A DNA stretch of 64,000 nucleotides from Deltaproteobacteria bacterium (GCA_016219005.1 JACRCN010000031.1:1-64000), one strand, 5' to 3'; shown: positions 17,902 through 27,353, counted from the first letter of the stretch. Notes: generated from the sequence alone by a model not told the origin. Numbers and translations: made by a program.

Positions 17902-20101
17902 GGCCTCCCCCCAACGGGATAAAGACCTGAATTTCGGTGCCTTGTCCCGGCTGTGATTTAAAGGATATGGTGCCGTTAAGGAGTCGTATCCGTTCTCGCA
18001 TACTGGACAGACCGATGCCTGCCTTCTTTTTAACCGCTTTGGGGTCGAACCCGATCCCCTTGTCCTGGATCAAGAGGCGGATGCCGTCGGAGAGACCCTG
18101 GAGCTTGATCGAGGCTGCCGTTGCCTGCGAGTGCTTTGCAATGTTCTGAAGGCCTTCCCGGATGACCCGATAGAGGCAAAGGGCCAATTGCTGGGGAAGT
18201 GAGTCCGGAATGGCATCGGGTGTGAAGGATAAAGCAATTCCGGTTTTTTTGGAGAAGGCGGCGCGTTCCGCCTGGACCGCTTGAACCAAACCCAGGTCAT
18301 CGAGGATGGATGGATGCAGCTGGCGTGAGAGGTCATGGACTTCGTCGGCCACCTCGGCCAGATTGGTCCTCAGGTCTTTGAGGTCCTTGACCACCTGCGG
18401 CTGAACGGGGTTTATTTGCTGTTCAATCACCGCCGCATCCAGGGCCAGAGCCGCAAGCCTTTGCGTCAGATCGTCATGGAGCTCGCGGGAAAGCCGCCTG
18501 AGTTCTTCTTCCTGGGCGTAGATAATCCTTCCGGTGAGTTTGCTGAGATCCTTCTCCTGGCGCCGCAAGGTTTCCTCCGTCGTTTTGCGATCGCTTATGT
18601 CTGCGGACACGCCCATCATGCTGCTTGGTTTCCCGGCAGTGGTTTTCTGCAGGCGGCAGCGCGAGGCGATCCAGCGGACAGTCCCGCCGGCACCCAGGAC
18701 CCGAAAATCAATGGCAATATACTCACCCGATTGCGAGGCCTGCTCCAGCGTCCGGTGAACCCGTTCGCGGTCCTCGGGATGGATCCGCCCGAGGAAACTC
18801 TCGAAATGCAATTCTTCGTGTGGGGGAAAATCGAACAACTCGCGGATTTTGTCGGTGACCCAGACTTGCCCGCTATCCACAGAAATACTCCACATGCCTA
18901 AGTTTGCGGATGCCGCTGCCAGGCTCAGGCGCGCTTCGCTCTCGCCCAGAGATTGTTCGGCCAGCCGGCGCCTGCGAAGATTTATCACAAGTCCGAGAAT
19001 GAGGAAGCCTTCAAACATGATCAGGGCGATCGCGCCGATGATGGCTTTCCGGTGTTCCTCCCAAACTGAGGGTGCCCGGTAGCGGATTTCACTGCCGGGG
19101 GGGAGAGTGGATTCGGGGATGTCCCAGCGCTTGAGCTCCCGCCAGTCGAAGGCATCTACGTATGCCTGCTCTCCGCCGAAGGGGATGGATGCCGGTGGCT
19201 CCCCGCCCATGATACGAAGAGCTATTGCGGCTGCTTCTCTGCCTATCTGCTCCCAGCTCACCAGCCGCCCGCCTACAATGCCATAGCCCAGAAACGACTC
19301 ATACAGGCCGAACACCGGCGCATTGGCGGCCCGGGAAATATCAGAGAGTGCATCTCGGGGAACGAAATTTCGGCCTGTTCCATCACTGAATAAACCCGCG
19401 TAGAGGATGATGGCGTCCGGGGGAAGAGATCCCACCCGGCTCAGGATCTCCTCCATCGGCATTTGGGTCAGGTCGATCAACTCGAGCTTTTCCAGGTAGG
19501 GTTCAAGGCCTTTGCGGACCACCTGCTCTGCATGAATATTATCGGGGGCCGTTCCACCCACAAGGGCGACGTGCTTGGTACCGGGCCGCATTTGAAAGGC
19601 GGCATCCAGCACGGCGGCGGCGTTGTCTCCCGTGATGGTACCGGTGATAGGGCGAGGCGGTGGGTATTGATTCAGATTCGCGGCATAGGCTCTGCTCACC
19701 TGATTGGCCACGATGGGCGTGCCGGGGAAAACATTGATCTCCTCCCTCAGAAGAAATTCCGCGGCTGGCGGATAGACCGTAATGATAATGTCGATCTTTA
19801 TGCCGGCGTATTTCCGGCGCAGGTATTCGGCAAATGCATGGGCATTGGCGTGGCCGCTGAATCGGGATACATCCAGGTACTCATCGTATAACTGGACGTC
19901 GAACAGCGCGTTCGAACGGAGCGCCGAGCGGATCCCCCGGTCGGTCAACTCGTGTGCCGGGTGCGCTTTGTCCTGACTGTACAGGACCAGGATCCGGCTC
20001 GTCTCCATTACTTGCCTGGCTGACAGCGGCTGTAATAGCGGGAGCGACATCAGCAGGCCGGCAGCCATGAGCCTAAAGATGAGTGTCATGATGCAGTTCA
20101 T
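17864..20101 (-). CDS. sensor histidine kinase with ABC-type binding sensor domain
   Basis: About 745 residues. An N-terminal signal anchor is followed by a periplasmic ABC-substrate-binding-like domain (about 35-340; ILVLYSQDKAHPAHE, ITGTITGDN). A membrane helix (about 353-375) and a PAS/PAC domain (about 385-510) come next, then a HisKA_3 dimerisation helix with the phospho-acceptor His in RELHDDLTQR and a HATPase domain (DKGIGFDP, GIGLSSMRERI). It probably senses a small solute and phosphorylates the regulator at 17260-17901. The start is uncertain: ATGs at 20101 and 20089 and a TTG at 20125 are all possible, none with a strong ribosome-binding site. Confidence 0.92.
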   Translation of the reverse strand: MNCIMTLIFRLMAAGLLMSLPLLQPLSARQVMETSRILVLYSQDKAHPAHELTDRGIRSALRSNALFDVQLYDEYLDVSRFSGHANAHAFAEYLRRKYAGIKIDIIITVYPPAAEFLLREEINVFPGTPIVANQVSRAYAANLNQYPPPRPITGTITGDNAAAVLDAAFQMRPGTKHVALVGGTAPDNIHAEQVVRKGLEPYLEKLELIDLTQMPMEEILSRVGSLPPDAIILYAGLFSDGTGRNFVPRDALSDISRAANAPVFGLYESFLGYGIVGGRLVSWEQIGREAAAIALRIMGGEPPASIPFGGEQAYVDAFDWRELKRWDIPESTLPPGSEIRYRAPSVWEEHRKAIIGAIALIMFEGFLILGLVINLRRRRLAEQSLGESEARLSLAAASANLGMWSISVDSGQVWVTDKIRELFDFPPHEELHFESFLGRIHPEDRERVHRTLEQASQSGEYIAIDFRVLGAGGTVRWIASRCRLQKTTAGKPSSMMGVSADISDRKTTEETLRRQEKDLSKLTGRIIYAQEEELRRLSRELHDDLTQRLAALALDAAVIEQQINPVQPQVVKDLKDLRTNLAEVADEVHDLSRQLHPSILDDLGLVQAVQAERAAFSKKTGIALSFTPDAIPDSLPQQLALCLYRVIREGLQNIAKHSQATAASIKLQGLSDGIRLLIQDKGIGFDPKAVKKKAGIGLSSMRERIRLLNGTISFKSQPGQGTEIQVFIPLGGGHDQAKAADSRRP

Positions 20102-20212
20102 CCCGATTATGCTTTTTGACGGCAACCTATGCAGCAGATCGCCAATCTTGATGGCGGCCCATAAATACGTGATTATAGACTTTTGTGCAAGATATCAGTT
20201 GGATAGTGTTTC

Positions 20213-20359
20213 AACAGGTTGTTGAAAAACCGCGCCGGAGGCCGGGAACCGGCGTTGTGCGGCTTTTGCAAATGCTTGCATATTATGAATGTGCTGCGCT
20301 TTCCAAAACGCCGCTCGTCCTGGTTGACGGCCGGATGGTTGCTTTTCAACCCCCCGTTA
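20213..20359. repeat. long imperfect-palindrome element, full copy
   Basis: About 147 bases that fold on themselves almost end to end. The terminal arm is AACAGGTTGTTGAAAAAC, and the inner arms include GCGTTGTGCGGCTTTTG and CCAAAACGCCGC. It is about 85% identical by eye to the inverted copy at 30414-30556. It lies between the histidine kinase and the exported-protein gene and carries no convincing coding frame. Confidence 0.75.
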
Positions 20360-20431
20360 AGTGTTATTTTTGCCATTGATCAGTCGAGATTATATGCTAA
20401 ACTCCGCGTGCAAACTTGAATGGAAGCGAGC

Positions 20432-20836
20432 ATGCGCATGCAGACTTTAAAATTGACTGCGTTCTTCCTCGCGATAGAGCTGGCGTGCGTGTTCCTCCTG
20501 GGCCCCCTGGCTTTTGCCCAAGCCCCGCCCGACTTTACAGCCTTGAAAGGCCGATGGGTCAGAACCGATGGCGGGTACGTCATCGAAATCAAGAACGTCG
20601 ATGCCGGCGGCCAAATGCAGGCAGCGTATTACAACCCGAACCCGATCAATGTATCCCGCGCGCAAGCCGCACGGGCAGGCGCCGCGGTCACTGTTTTCAT
20701 TGAGCTGCGCGGTCCCGGCTACCCTGGATCCACCTACACGCTGATCCGCGACCCGAAGAGCGATGAACTCAAGGGGATCTACCACCATGCCGGTCTGCAG
20801 AAAAACTTCGAAGTCGTCTTTGTCAGGGGCAAATGA
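20432..20836 (+). CDS. small exported protein, first gene of the cytochrome operon
   Basis: The 134-residue product has a clear signal peptide (ending near LAFAQ) and about 100 residues of beta-rich sequence with LKGRWVRTDGGYVIEIKNV and a final FEVVFVRGK. The domain looks lipocalin-like or like small extracytoplasmic binding proteins; I do not recognise the family. Its stop overlaps the ATG of the cytochrome b gene (ATGA), so it is translationally coupled to the complex. The ATG at 20432 has GGAAG five bases upstream; an earlier ATG at 20420 is possible. Confidence 0.75.
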   Translation: MRMQTLKLTAFFLAIELACVFLLGPLAFAQAPPDFTALKGRWVRTDGGYVIEIKNVDAGGQMQAAYYNPNPINVSRAQAARAGAAVTVFIELRGPGYPGSTYTLIRDPKSDELKGIYHHAGLQKNFEVVFVRGK

Positions 20837-22155
20837 GGGCAATGACTCCCGCGACGGACCCGCCCCAGCGTCGTTTAAACCCCTTAGGCACGCTGGTTTT
20901 ACATTTTAGGCCCCGCAGGGTTGCCGAAAAAACGCTGCGTTTCACCCTGACCTGGGGACTGGGCGGCATGGCGGCCGTTCTTGTGACTTTCCAGTTGTTC
21001 ACCGGCATCCTGCTGAAGTTCGCCTACGGGCCGGTTCCGACCCAGGCCTACGATTCGCTGGTGCGCCTTCAGGAAGGCTTCCTGTTCGGACAACTGGTCC
21101 GCAACATCCATTTCTGGAGTGCCAACCTTCTCGTCGTCGTAGTCTGCCTGCATGGCCTGCGGGTCTTTTTTTCCGGCGGCTTTCACCCCCCGCGCCGGCT
21201 GAACTGGGTCGTCGGCCTCAGTCTGTTCATCCTCGTGCTGGCATCCAACCTTACCGGATATCTGCTCCCCTGGGACCAGCTGGCTTATTGGGCCACCACC
21301 ATCTGCGTCGGCATGCTGGAATACATCCCCCTCATCGGCAGCCGGCTGCAGCGGATCGTCCTGGGGGGCCCCCAGATCGGGCCGGCCACCCTGCGCAACT
21401 TTTTCGCGATGCACACCGCGGTCTTCCCCGCCCTGATCGTCATGCTGATGGCGTTTCATTTCTGGCGGGTGCGCAAGGCCGGCGGACTGGTGATCCCGCG
21501 CTCCCCGGCCGAGGAGCCGGATGATAAGCCGCCGGCCTTGGTCCCGACCCACCCGGACCTCCTTCTGCGGGAGGCTGCCGTGGCATTGGCGACCATCGCA
21601 GGCGTGCTGCTCCTGTCGCTGCTTTACGATGCACCCATGGGGCAGCCGGCCAACCCGGGCCTCAGCCCCAACCCGACCAAGGCCCCCTGGTACTTTGCAG
21701 GCATTCAGGAATTGCTCATGCATTTCCACCCGAGTTTTGCCTGGCTGATCGCCGCTGCCTTGACGTTCGGCACTTTTTATCTGCCTTATCTTGACTACCG
21801 CGAGGCTCCCGCCGGCGTTTGGTTCGCATCGACCACCGGCCGGCGCACCGCACTCGTTGCCGCGCTCGCCGCCGCCGCGGTCACACCGCTGGCCGTCGTC
21901 CTCGATGAATACGCGGTCGATTTTTCGGCCATGATGCCCGGTTGGCCCCAGGCCTTCAGCCTTGGGGTGGTCCCGATGGCCCTCTTTATTGCGGTCGTCG
22001 TCGGGTTGTACATTCTGATGGCGAGGAAGTTCCGGGCGTCGCGCCTGGAGTCGGTGCAGGCCACTTTTGTTTTTCTGGCCGCGGGGTGGGTGATATTGAC
22101 CATCACCTGCGTGTTATTCAGGGGACAGGACATGAAACTGCGGTGGCCGTTTTGA
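20833..22155 (+). CDS. cytochrome b subunit of a quinol-oxidising bc-type complex
   Basis: The 440-residue membrane protein combines the four-helix heme-binding part and the C-terminal part of cytochrome b in one chain. The heme ligands are H93 and H107 in the second helix, and H194 and H209 in the fourth. Spacings of 14 and 15 resemble cytochrome b6 rather than mitochondrial b. The Qo-region motif is KAPWYF. It transfers electrons from quinol to the Rieske protein encoded next. It overlaps the upstream gene by four bases. Confidence 0.93.
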   Translation: MRAMTPATDPPQRRLNPLGTLVLHFRPRRVAEKTLRFTLTWGLGGMAAVLVTFQLFTGILLKFAYGPVPTQAYDSLVRLQEGFLFGQLVRNIHFWSANLLVVVVCLHGLRVFFSGGFHPPRRLNWVVGLSLFILVLASNLTGYLLPWDQLAYWATTICVGMLEYIPLIGSRLQRIVLGGPQIGPATLRNFFAMHTAVFPALIVMLMAFHFWRVRKAGGLVIPRSPAEEPDDKPPALVPTHPDLLLREAAVALATIAGVLLLSLLYDAPMGQPANPGLSPNPTKAPWYFAGIQELLMHFHPSFAWLIAAALTFGTFYLPYLDYREAPAGVWFASTTGRRTALVAALAAAAVTPLAVVLDEYAVDFSAMMPGWPQAFSLGVVPMALFIAVVVGLYILMARKFRASRLESVQATFVFLAAGWVILTITCVLFRGQDMKLRWPF

Positions 22156-22205
22156 CGACCGCTTTGTAAGAAAATAGTCACGGCGCGTCGTGCCATCCTA
22201 TGTGT

Positions 22206-22287
22206 AAATCCCCCCGGCCCCTTTTTCGAGGGAGGACTGGCGCCGGTATCCTCTTATTCCCCCTTTAGCAAAGGGGATGGGGGATTT
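22206..22287. repeat. C-run/G-run hairpin repeat
   Basis: Outer arms AAATCCCCC and GGGGGATTT enclose an inner hairpin CCCCCTTTAGCAAAGGGG. A shorter relative occurs at 50655-50682. It lies between the cytochrome b and Rieske genes and may attenuate or stabilise the message. Confidence 0.6.
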
Positions 22288-22313
22288 GCGAATCGACTCC
22301 CCCGGAAGTTTAG

Positions 22314-22853
22314 ATGGAACCATCCAAGACAATGAAACCGAAAGGCAAAGAGCCCCACCAGACACCGGCGCAGGTTTCCCGCCGCTGTTTTCTGAACATC
22401 CTGTGGACGGCACTCGGCCTGGGGGCGCTGGCGGAATTCCTGTGGCTGGCCTTTTCCTTTCTGCGGCCGGCCGAACCAGGCGGAGAGAGCCAGGCCAATG
22501 CCATCGTCCCCGTGGGCCCGCTAGCGTCTTTCGAGCCCGGGACGGTGACCGCGTTTCAAAAAGGGGAGTTCTACCTCGTGCGGCTGGATGACGGGGGACT
22601 CATCGCGCTTTCGTGCAGGTGCACCCATCTGGGGTGCACCGTCCCGTGGGTTGAAAAGGAGAAGAAGTTCCTTTGCCCCTGCCACGCCTCGGCCTTCGAC
22701 ATCACCGGCAACGTGATCAACTCGCCGGCCGCCCGCGCGCTGGACACGTTTCCGTTGAGTATCGAGAACAACATCGTCAAGGTGGACACGGGGAGAAGAA
22801 TCAAGCGCAGCGGGTTTAATCCCGAGCAGCTGGTATATCCACCCAAAATATAA
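22314..22853 (+). CDS. Rieske iron-sulfur protein
   Basis: A 179-residue protein with an N-terminal membrane anchor (about 25-50) and a periplasmic Rieske domain. The 2Fe-2S ligands are in CTHLGC and CPCHAS, with both disulfide cysteines present. It receives electrons from quinol at the cytochrome b Qo site. GGAAG lies five bases before the ATG. It sits between cytochrome b and the octaheme cytochrome, its likely electron acceptor. Confidence 0.95.
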   Translation: MEPSKTMKPKGKEPHQTPAQVSRRCFLNILWTALGLGALAEFLWLAFSFLRPAEPGGESQANAIVPVGPLASFEPGTVTAFQKGEFYLVRLDDGGLIALSCRCTHLGCTVPWVEKEKKFLCPCHASAFDITGNVINSPAARALDTFPLSIENNIVKVDTGRRIKRSGFNPEQLVYPPKI

Positions 22854-22877
22854 ATTCGTTTTCGGATTAGACTTTTT

Positions 22878-25181
22878 ATGTTTCGCTGGAAACTCATAGG
22901 GTTCCTCGCCACGGCGCTGATCGTGATCGCGATACCGCTTTCCATCGTGAAGTATCATTACCGCATGGCAGTCCCGCTGGCTCGCAATGCCTCCGTGTTT
23001 GTCGGCAGCGAGAAATGCCGCGCCTGCCACCAGCCCGAATACGAACTGTGGAAAGGGTCCAATCACTACCATGCCATGGAGGTCGCCACCGAGGCGAGCG
23101 TGCGCGGCGATTTCAACAACGCGACCTTTGAACACGCCGGGCTCGTCTCCCGGTTCTTTCGCAAGGACGGCAAATTTTTTGTCCACACCCAGGGACCGGA
23201 AGGCCGGATGGGGGATTTTGAGGTCACTCACACCTTCGGCTGGAACCCCCTCCAGCAGTACCTGATTCCCTTTCCCGGCGGCCGGATGCAGTGCCTGCCC
23301 ATCGCCTGGGATGTGAAAGCCAGGCGCTGGTATCATCTCTACCCGGACCAGGCGATCGACCCGAAGGACTGGCTGTATTGGACCAACGCGGCGCAGAACT
23401 GGAACGGGATGTGCGCCACGTGCCACTCCACCAACCTCAAGAAGAACTTCAACGTCCAGACCGACACGTATCAGACCACCTGGTCGGACATCAACGTCGG
23501 CTGCGAGGCCTGCCACGGCCCCGGATCGAGGCATGTGAAGTGGGCCGAGCTTCCCGACATGGCCCGGCCGACGGTGCAAAACTTCGAGCTTCCGGTACGC
23601 ACCTCCAAGCTGAGGTCCCGCGAGGCCGTGGAACTGTGCGCACCGTGCCATTCCCGCAGGGCGATCCTGGGGGATTACACCCACATCGAGCCCGACCTGC
23701 TGGACACCATGCTGCCGAGCCTGCTCACCCGGGATCTGTATTTCCCCGACGGCCAGATCCTGGAAGAAGTGTATGCGTACGCCTCGTTCACTCAAAGCAA
23801 GATGTACGCGCGCGATGTGCGCTGCAGCGATTGCCACAACGTGCACAGCATCAAGCGCGTGAAGGAAGGCAACAGCCTCTGCCGGCAGTGTCACCGGGGA
23901 AGCGACTACGACACCCGCCAGCATCATTTCCACAAGATGAAGGATGAAAAGGGCGAGCCCATCAAGTCCGCCGACGGCCGGGTGCTGTTCGAAGTCGGGA
24001 CCGGGGCCGAGTGCATCCACTGTCACATGCCCGGCCGCCATTACATGGGGGTTCATTACCGGCTGGATCACAGCATCCGGATCCCCCGGCCCGACCTCAG
24101 CATCAAGCTCGGCGTGCCCGATGCCTGCACCCGGTGCCACTTCGACAAAACCAACCGGTGGTCCGACGAAACCATCACCAAGTGGTATGGGCCCGGACGC
24201 CGCCCCCATTACGGCGAGATCATCCACGCAGGCCGCAACCGGCAGCCGGCTGCCGCCGAGAGCTTGATGCGCCTGGCCGAAGACCCGCTCTACCCGGTGG
24301 TCGTGCGCGCAACGGCAGTGGAATTGCTGGCTGGCTATCCCGACGAGGCCGTCGCCGCGGCCCTTGAACGGGCGCTGATGGACGGCGAAGCCCTGATCCG
24401 CCGCACGGCCGTAAACCATTTGCCGGCCGCCAACCCCCAACGCCACGTCCGCCTGATCGCGCCCCTGCTTTATGACCCGGTCAAGGCGGTGCGCACCGAG
24501 GCCGCCGCCCGATTGGCAGGTCCGCCGAGCCGCTTGCTTACGGACGACCAGCGCCGCGTGTTCGCGCAGACGCTCAAAGAGTATGTCGCCTCCATGGAGT
24601 ATTCCGGGGATTTCGCCTTCGGCCGTTTCAACCTGGGAAACCTATACGTCGCCCTTGGCCAGCCGCAACAGGCCATAGACAACTTCAAGGCGGCCATCAA
24701 AATCGACGACCTGTCTTACCCGGCCAAGGTGAACCTGGCGATGCTCTACAACCAAATGGGCCGGAACGCCGAAGCTGAAACGCTGCTGCGCGAGGTCGTC
24801 AGGGCCTATCCCGAGCTCCATGACGTTCAGTATTCGCTGGGGCTGCTGCTGGCAGAGGAAAAGAAGTATATCGAGGCCGAACGGCACCTGGCGCTCGCAG
24901 CCCGCGGCATCCCCGATGGATCCCGGGTGCACTACAACCTCGGGGTTCTCTACGACTACCTGCGCAAAGACCGGCAGGCCGAAGTGGCTTTGAGCCGGGC
25001 CGTCGAGATAGACCCGGACAACATGGACTATCTTCAGGCACTGGCCCAGCACTACCTGAGACGGGATAATTTCGCAGCTGCCGGAAGGATCGCCGACCAG
25101 ATGATCGCGCGGCATCCCGCCGACCGCAAGGGGCCGGAGCTGAAGGAATTCGTCAGGCGAAGGGTGCCGGGGGCAAATTAA
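22878..25181 (+). CDS. octaheme c-type cytochrome with HEAT and TPR repeats
   Basis: The 767-residue protein starts with a single membrane anchor (about 5-25) and then eight CxxCH heme sites: CRACH, CATCH, CEACH, CAPCH, CSDCH, CRQCH, CIHCH and CTRCH. After residue about 450 come HEAT-like helices (about 470-560), then at least four TPR units (about 575-760). The heme part resembles cytochrome c554/NrfA-related multiheme proteins with extra His residues as distal ligands. It begins 24 bases after the Rieske gene. It could replace cytochrome c1, or carry electrons further to a periplasmic acceptor. Confidence 0.93.
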   Translation: MFRWKLIGFLATALIVIAIPLSIVKYHYRMAVPLARNASVFVGSEKCRACHQPEYELWKGSNHYHAMEVATEASVRGDFNNATFEHAGLVSRFFRKDGKFFVHTQGPEGRMGDFEVTHTFGWNPLQQYLIPFPGGRMQCLPIAWDVKARRWYHLYPDQAIDPKDWLYWTNAAQNWNGMCATCHSTNLKKNFNVQTDTYQTTWSDINVGCEACHGPGSRHVKWAELPDMARPTVQNFELPVRTSKLRSREAVELCAPCHSRRAILGDYTHIEPDLLDTMLPSLLTRDLYFPDGQILEEVYAYASFTQSKMYARDVRCSDCHNVHSIKRVKEGNSLCRQCHRGSDYDTRQHHFHKMKDEKGEPIKSADGRVLFEVGTGAECIHCHMPGRHYMGVHYRLDHSIRIPRPDLSIKLGVPDACTRCHFDKTNRWSDETITKWYGPGRRPHYGEIIHAGRNRQPAAAESLMRLAEDPLYPVVVRATAVELLAGYPDEAVAAALERALMDGEALIRRTAVNHLPAANPQRHVRLIAPLLYDPVKAVRTEAAARLAGPPSRLLTDDQRRVFAQTLKEYVASMEYSGDFAFGRFNLGNLYVALGQPQQAIDNFKAAIKIDDLSYPAKVNLAMLYNQMGRNAEAETLLREVVRAYPELHDVQYSLGLLLAEEKKYIEAERHLALAARGIPDGSRVHYNLGVLYDYLRKDRQAEVALSRAVEIDPDNMDYLQALAQHYLRRDNFAAAGRIADQMIARHPADRKGPELKEFVRRRVPGAN

Positions 25182-25247
25182 CAGGGTGGTGAATATCGGC
25201 GCCTCAAGCCGGGAACCGGCGTTGGGTGGCTCCTGTAAATGCTCACA
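25180..25247. repeat. partial copy of long-palindrome repeat
   Basis: The first half of the element is present, including AACAGGGTG, GGGAACCGGCGTTG and GTAAATGCTCACAT, starting inside the stop codon of the octaheme cytochrome gene. The other half is missing or too diverged to see. Confidence 0.6.
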
Positions 25248-25343
25248 TCCGGAAGGGAATTATGCCGCAACGGCGAGGCCGAACTGTAACTGATTCATAA
25301 AACTTTTAATGCCTGGATGCGGGAAGGCGCATCCGAGTCTTCC

Positions 25344-26125
25344 TCAGGGCAGCAGGCCGGCGTTTGCGAGAGCGGTTCGGGCGGCTTCTGCGCCCATTCG
25401 TTCGACGTGAGGCCTGAGCATCTGGAACACCGTCGGACTGAGAAACCGGATGTCGCCCGCCCAGGGGAAGTCCGGCAGGGGTGTGTTGCTGCAGGGTGCC
25501 CACCCGTAGGTCGCCAGAGCCACCGGCTGGGTCTGGAAAATTGCCACGATGATGTTGGCGTAGGGGGTCGCCTTGTCTTGGCCGACCGGGAGCAGGTTGG
25601 CAAACCCCGACAGCACGCTCGTCCTGGTGTAGAGCCCATAGCCTTTCGTGACCACTGCATTTTTGCCTATCTCAACGCAGGCGTCCTGCTGCCACGTGCG
25701 GGTGTCGTAGCTGCTTAGGAGATGAGCGCATCCAGCCGGTTTTCTTCGGCGGCTTGTCTCAGAAAGGCCTTGAGATCACCCGGCATCCACGCGTTGACGG
25801 CGCTAAGAATGCCGGTTGCCATCGATTGCTTCCAGTCCGCAGGGGCATTGACCGCTAGGGGGATGAACGTAAAGTTGCCGCGGGCTTTCAAGTCATTTTC
25901 TATAGTCCGGGCGATGTAATCCGGAATGTTCCAATCGACAGTGTAAACCTTGGTGAAGCTGTCAAAGCGCAACGACCCCACATCGATGTGGGTCATCTGC
26001 GGCTCCAACACATTCAGAATCCCGATGCGGGCGCCCGGCGGAAGCTGCATGCGAACCGGTTGAGAACCCGCACAACCCAGTGCACTCACCACCATCAGAA
26101 TCAGCGCCAGGCGATACACACGCAT
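25344..26125 (-). pseudogene. lipoprotein gene interrupted by a frameshift
   Basis: Codons from the ATG at 26125 (lipobox ending at Cys18) read a lipoprotein until a TAA at 25715-25717. The next frame continues straight on with protein-like sequence (SSYDTRTWQQDACVEIG, then VTKGYGLYTRTSVL) to a TGA at 25344. Adding one C in the CTCC run near 25718 restores one frame of about 260 residues. The joined protein is a periplasmic lipoprotein with beta-rich sequence; I do not recognise its family. It is either a real frameshift or a single-base sequencing error. Confidence 0.75.
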
Positions 26126-26157
26126 GTTCTTCCTCCCAACCCGGACGGGCCTGGACC

Positions 26158-26195
26158 GAATTTGAAATTCGAAGCACGAAATCCGAAACAAATTC
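26158..26195. repeat. TTCGAA-type short inverted repeat
   Basis: Arms GAATTTG and CAAATTC flank a stretch of GAAGCACGAAATCCG. A related AT-rich block with TTCGAA units is present at 62634-62694. Both are in intergenic DNA. Confidence 0.4.
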
Positions 26196-26249
26196 AAACT
26201 GCCATTTAATATCGGAACTTTAAATTCTTGCCATGCAATGCCGGGGCAT

Positions 26250-26924
26250 TCACTTCGATTTCTTGGACACGTGCATTCCCACCAGCCAGGAGACCAGGAT
26301 CACCAGGTAAAGTTGTCCGACCACGGCTTCCAGGTTCGCAAACGCCCGGGCAACGGGCGTGCTCGGCGTAATGTCGCCATACCCTACCGTGGTGATGGTC
26401 ACGAGGCTGAAGTACCTCAACAGCTCCGGCGTGGTTTGGAGCGTGCCGGTCGGCAAGTTGAATGAGCCGGGCTGAGCGTTCTCCAACACGCCATAAAGCA
26501 GGGACCACATCAAGGCCATGAGAAGATAGGCCACGATGGCGCCGGCAATGAGATCGGTGCTTACGTCTTGCTGCGAGAAGATGTGGTGCAGGATGGCGGC
26601 GATGATGACGGCCATGAACGCCGTGCCGCAAAGCGCGCCGGAAATTTCCACCCACTGGGCGGTAAAGAAGGGTTTAATCCAGAACAATACAATCGCAGGC
26701 ACGGCCAGGCTGACGGCGGCCGCCGCCAACGCCCTGCTGCGGCTGAAGGAGTAAGCGGAATAAATAAAAATCGCCGTAAAAAACAGAGTCTCCATAACGC
26801 GGAGCTTGGAAAATTCCGCAAAGAGAGGGGAAAGCGTCAACAGGCCGAGCAGCAGAACCAAGAGCCGCATGAACCTGCCTTTCGGCATGGTTCCAGGCAG
26901 CCTCAGATGTGATTTTCGGGTCAT
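26250..26924 (-). CDS. two-pore-type potassium channel family protein
   Basis: The 224-residue membrane protein has about five N-terminal helices (residues 20-145) and then a pore loop and final helix. The selectivity filter is TVGYGD at 179-184, preceded by a pore helix (LLRYFSLVTITT). There is no RCK/TrkA domain. The layout suits an Ion_trans_2 (bacterial K+ channel) protein without cytosolic gating. It lies between the frameshifted lipoprotein gene and a set of small exported proteins on the same strand. Confidence 0.9.
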   Translation of the reverse strand: MTRKSHLRLPGTMPKGRFMRLLVLLLGLLTLSPLFAEFSKLRVMETLFFTAIFIYSAYSFSRSRALAAAAVSLAVPAIVLFWIKPFFTAQWVEISGALCGTAFMAVIIAAILHHIFSQQDVSTDLIAGAIVAYLLMALMWSLLYGVLENAQPGSFNLPTGTLQTTPELLRYFSLVTITTVGYGDITPSTPVARAFANLEAVVGQLYLVILVSWLVGMHVSKKSK

Positions 26925-27019
26925 GATCGCCGGCTTTCAATGCTGTGCGGTGTAACGATCCGCTCCGGGATACCGCTTGGGCTTCTTTACTGCCGATGCC
27001 CCCGTTTTGGGATCCAATC

Positions 27020-27304
27020 TTATTCGCCCGATGTCACATTCATGACGCCGTTGTCGATGACAACCGAGTCCTTCGGGTTGACCCTCACCGTCTGGCCGGT
27101 GCTGAGCAAGGTCATCTCGCACCCATTAAAACAGATCTCGACCTTAGCATTTTCGATGACCCTGTATTGGCTGCCGTATGGCCGCCCGGATTCCTTTATT
27201 TGCAATTCATACGCCTGCGAGTCCGTATTCTGCAGCGTGGCTGCAGAGATAGCTAAAGGACCGGCAAGAGTCAGTATCATCAGAATGATGATTGATTGCT
27301 TCAT
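27020..27304 (-). CDS. small exported protein
   Basis: The 94-residue product has a signal peptide (about 1-21). A beta-rich domain with two cysteines follows (ICFNGCEM), which may form a disulfide. GGAGG lies eight bases upstream of the ATG. No family is recognised. It follows the repeat protein on the same strand and may belong to the same transcript. Confidence 0.7.
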   Translation of the reverse strand: MKQSIIILMILTLAGPLAISAATLQNTDSQAYELQIKESGRPYGSQYRVIENAKVEICFNGCEMTLLSTGQTVRVNPKDSVVIDNGVMNVTSGE

Positions 27305-27353
27305 AACCCTTTCCTCCAAATCGATGCATTTCAATGGCTTCAGGAGCGTCGGC

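Noticed and set aside
20213-20359. A tRNA or structured RNA gene
   Set aside because: The long palindrome occurs in several copies and lacks tRNA features. It is better explained as a repeat element.
22521-24446. A 641-codon open frame opposite the Rieske and octaheme genes
   Set aside because: It lies entirely antisense to genes with clear motifs, and has no recognisable domain. High GC content keeps the antisense frame open.
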